Shown: positions 5,314 to 6,204 of the stretch, piece by piece
Numbering within the stretch: position 1 is the first letter of the stretch
How the letters are laid out: every line of letters begins with the position of its first letter
NCBI GenBank assembly: GCA_945632055.1
Contig: CALZCU010000068.1
Coordinates: 1 to 6,204 of the forward strand
Source: an uncultured Ruminococcus sp.
GTDB taxonomy: Bacteria > Bacillota > Clostridia > Oscillospirales > Acutalibacteraceae
Reading direction: 5' to 3'
DNA: 6,204 bases
Position numbers and translations under genes: made by a program
Notes under the pieces: generated by a model
Seen by the model: only the letters and a program-made list of their open reading frames with translations
What the model was told of the DNA's origin: nothing
The model's database searches: none

Positions 5314-6204
5314 ATGAATAATGTCAACAAGACAAAGCTGCTCCTTTCCTCGCTTTCGGTGTTCAGGGGAATTATGAAAAGGAGCGTTGTGAAAGCATAC
5401 TACAAGCTTTTGCTTTCGCTTGACAGTGAACCCGACGAATTTCTGAACGCATACGGTGATTTCTATTCCCTCATCAGCGAGCGCAATTGCAGCAGCAAGC
5501 TTGCCTATTCAATGACCGAGGCGGCGCTTTTTGATGAAAACTGCTTTACAAGAGCGGCGGCAGCAGGCAAGTACGATTTACTGCCCGAGAATGTTCTGAA
5601 GGCGGTCAAGCGTGACTGCGAGGCAATTCTTGCGGCGGCTTCGCTCACTCCCGAGGAGTTGCTTTCCTCCTACAAATACTACGATGAAATCAAGGAAATT
5701 GCCGATACGCTCCCTCGCTGGGAAACAGGCGAGTGCGCCGAGAGCTTCAAAATGTTTGACGGCTCGCTTAAGAATGTCGCTCAGTATTATAAGGAAAACG
5801 GCTGTGGAATTTTTGCCCGTTACAAGGCATTTATCTGGCGTGACGGCGATATTCAGCCTGTTCTGCACCCCGACAGAATTGATATGGACTCCTTTACGGG
5901 CTACGAAATTCAGCGTGATATGGTAGTGGACAACACAAAGTCCTTTATCGAGGGCAAAAGCTGTAACAACTGCCTGCTTTACGGCGACAAGGGTACGGGC
6001 AAAAGCTCAACCGTCAAGGCTATTGCAAACGAGTTCCGCAAGGACGGCTTGAGAATTGTCGAAATTCCCAAGGAAAGGCTCATTGATTTTCCGATTCTTG
6101 TCGATAAGATTGCGGCTCTGCCGATGAAGTTTATCATCTTCATCGATGACCTTTCCTTCCAGAAGCAGGATCAGAGCTATACCACGCTTAAGGCTGTGCT
6201 TGAG
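5314..6204 (+). CDS. DUF815 family P-loop ATPase, 3' end cut by window
   Basis: The open frame gives 297 codons from ATG 5314 with no stop before the right edge. DUF815 proteins are AAA-like ATPases of about 400-450 residues, so about the first two thirds are present. The N-terminal part (about 1-165) is helical and variable. Then comes a region around 185-215 (HPDRIDMDSFTGYEIQR) typical of the entry to the ATPase domain, where the protein binds its own P-loop fold. Walker A is GDKGTGKSS (224-232) and Walker B is FIIFIDDLSF (273-282) with D278 and D279. Both are intact. The sensor and arginine-finger regions would lie past the edge. The role of the family is not established. No signal peptide or membrane segment is seen. 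It has its own promoter and is not co-transcribed with serA. Confidence 0.9.
   Translation, partial: MNNVNKTKLLLSSLSVFRGIMKRSVVKAYYKLLLSLDSEPDEFLNAYGDFYSLISERNCSSKLAYSMTEAALFDENCFTRAAAAGKYDLLPENVLKAVKRDCEAILAAASLTPEELLSSYKYYDEIKEIADTLPRWETGECAESFKMFDGSLKNVAQYYKENGCGIFARYKAFIWRDGDIQPVLHPDRIDMDSFTGYEIQRDMVVDNTKSFIEGKSCNNCLLYGDKGTGKSSTVKAIANEFRKDGLRIVEIPKERLIDFPILVDKIAALPMKFIIFIDDLSFQKQDQSYTTLKAVLE

Noticed and set aside
5578..5926. Open frames on both strands overlapping the DUF815 gene (5578-5868 minus, 5612-5926 plus)
   Set aside because: The frame from 5314 carries Walker A and Walker B and stays open to the window edge. The others have no domain and lie inside it.

Overview
The window looks like chromosomal DNA of a low-to-mid GC Gram-positive anaerobe, most likely an Oscillospiraceae/Ruminococcaceae-type gut Clostridia. 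This is inferred from strong AAAGGAG-type ribosome binding sites, near-consensus SigA promoters, the gene families present (DUF559, DUF815, short ACT-type SerA) and the codon style. No rRNA or marker gene is present to fix the taxon. All genes are on the + strand and core metabolism dominates.

Layout: positions 1-50 hold two adjacent perfect hairpins of the kind dispersed as intergenic palindromes. They are followed by an A+T-rich DUF559 Vsr-like nuclease gene (75-467), whose stop codon overlaps the ribosome binding site of a DRE-TIM aldolase-family gene (482-1462). A 156-bp gap (1463-1618) carries an exact 17-nt direct repeat and a possible foldback RNA, and leads into pyrF (1619-2551; orotidine 5'-phosphate decarboxylase). 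A well-formed promoter (TTGACT-N17-TATAAT) then drives serC (2703-3788), followed by serA (3919-5076). Together these encode two consecutive steps of serine synthesis from 3-phosphoglycerate. A 9-bp palindrome with no U-tract lies between them. A strong 11-bp terminator hairpin (5205-5231) closes the unit. A second near-consensus promoter (TTGACT-N17-TAAAAT) starts a DUF815 P-loop ATPase gene (5314 onward), which runs off the right edge with Walker A and Walker B present.

How the genes work together: SerA oxidises 3-phosphoglycerate to 3-phosphohydroxypyruvate and SerC transaminates it to phosphoserine. No phosphoserine phosphatase is visible here. PyrF makes UMP and has no visible pathway partner in the window. 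The aldolase substrate is unknown.

I found no convincing new multi-gene system. The parts most worth a second look are the repeat-bearing leader of pyrF, the palindrome plus DUF559 unit at the left edge, and a possible Asp-for-Glu change in the SerA active site.
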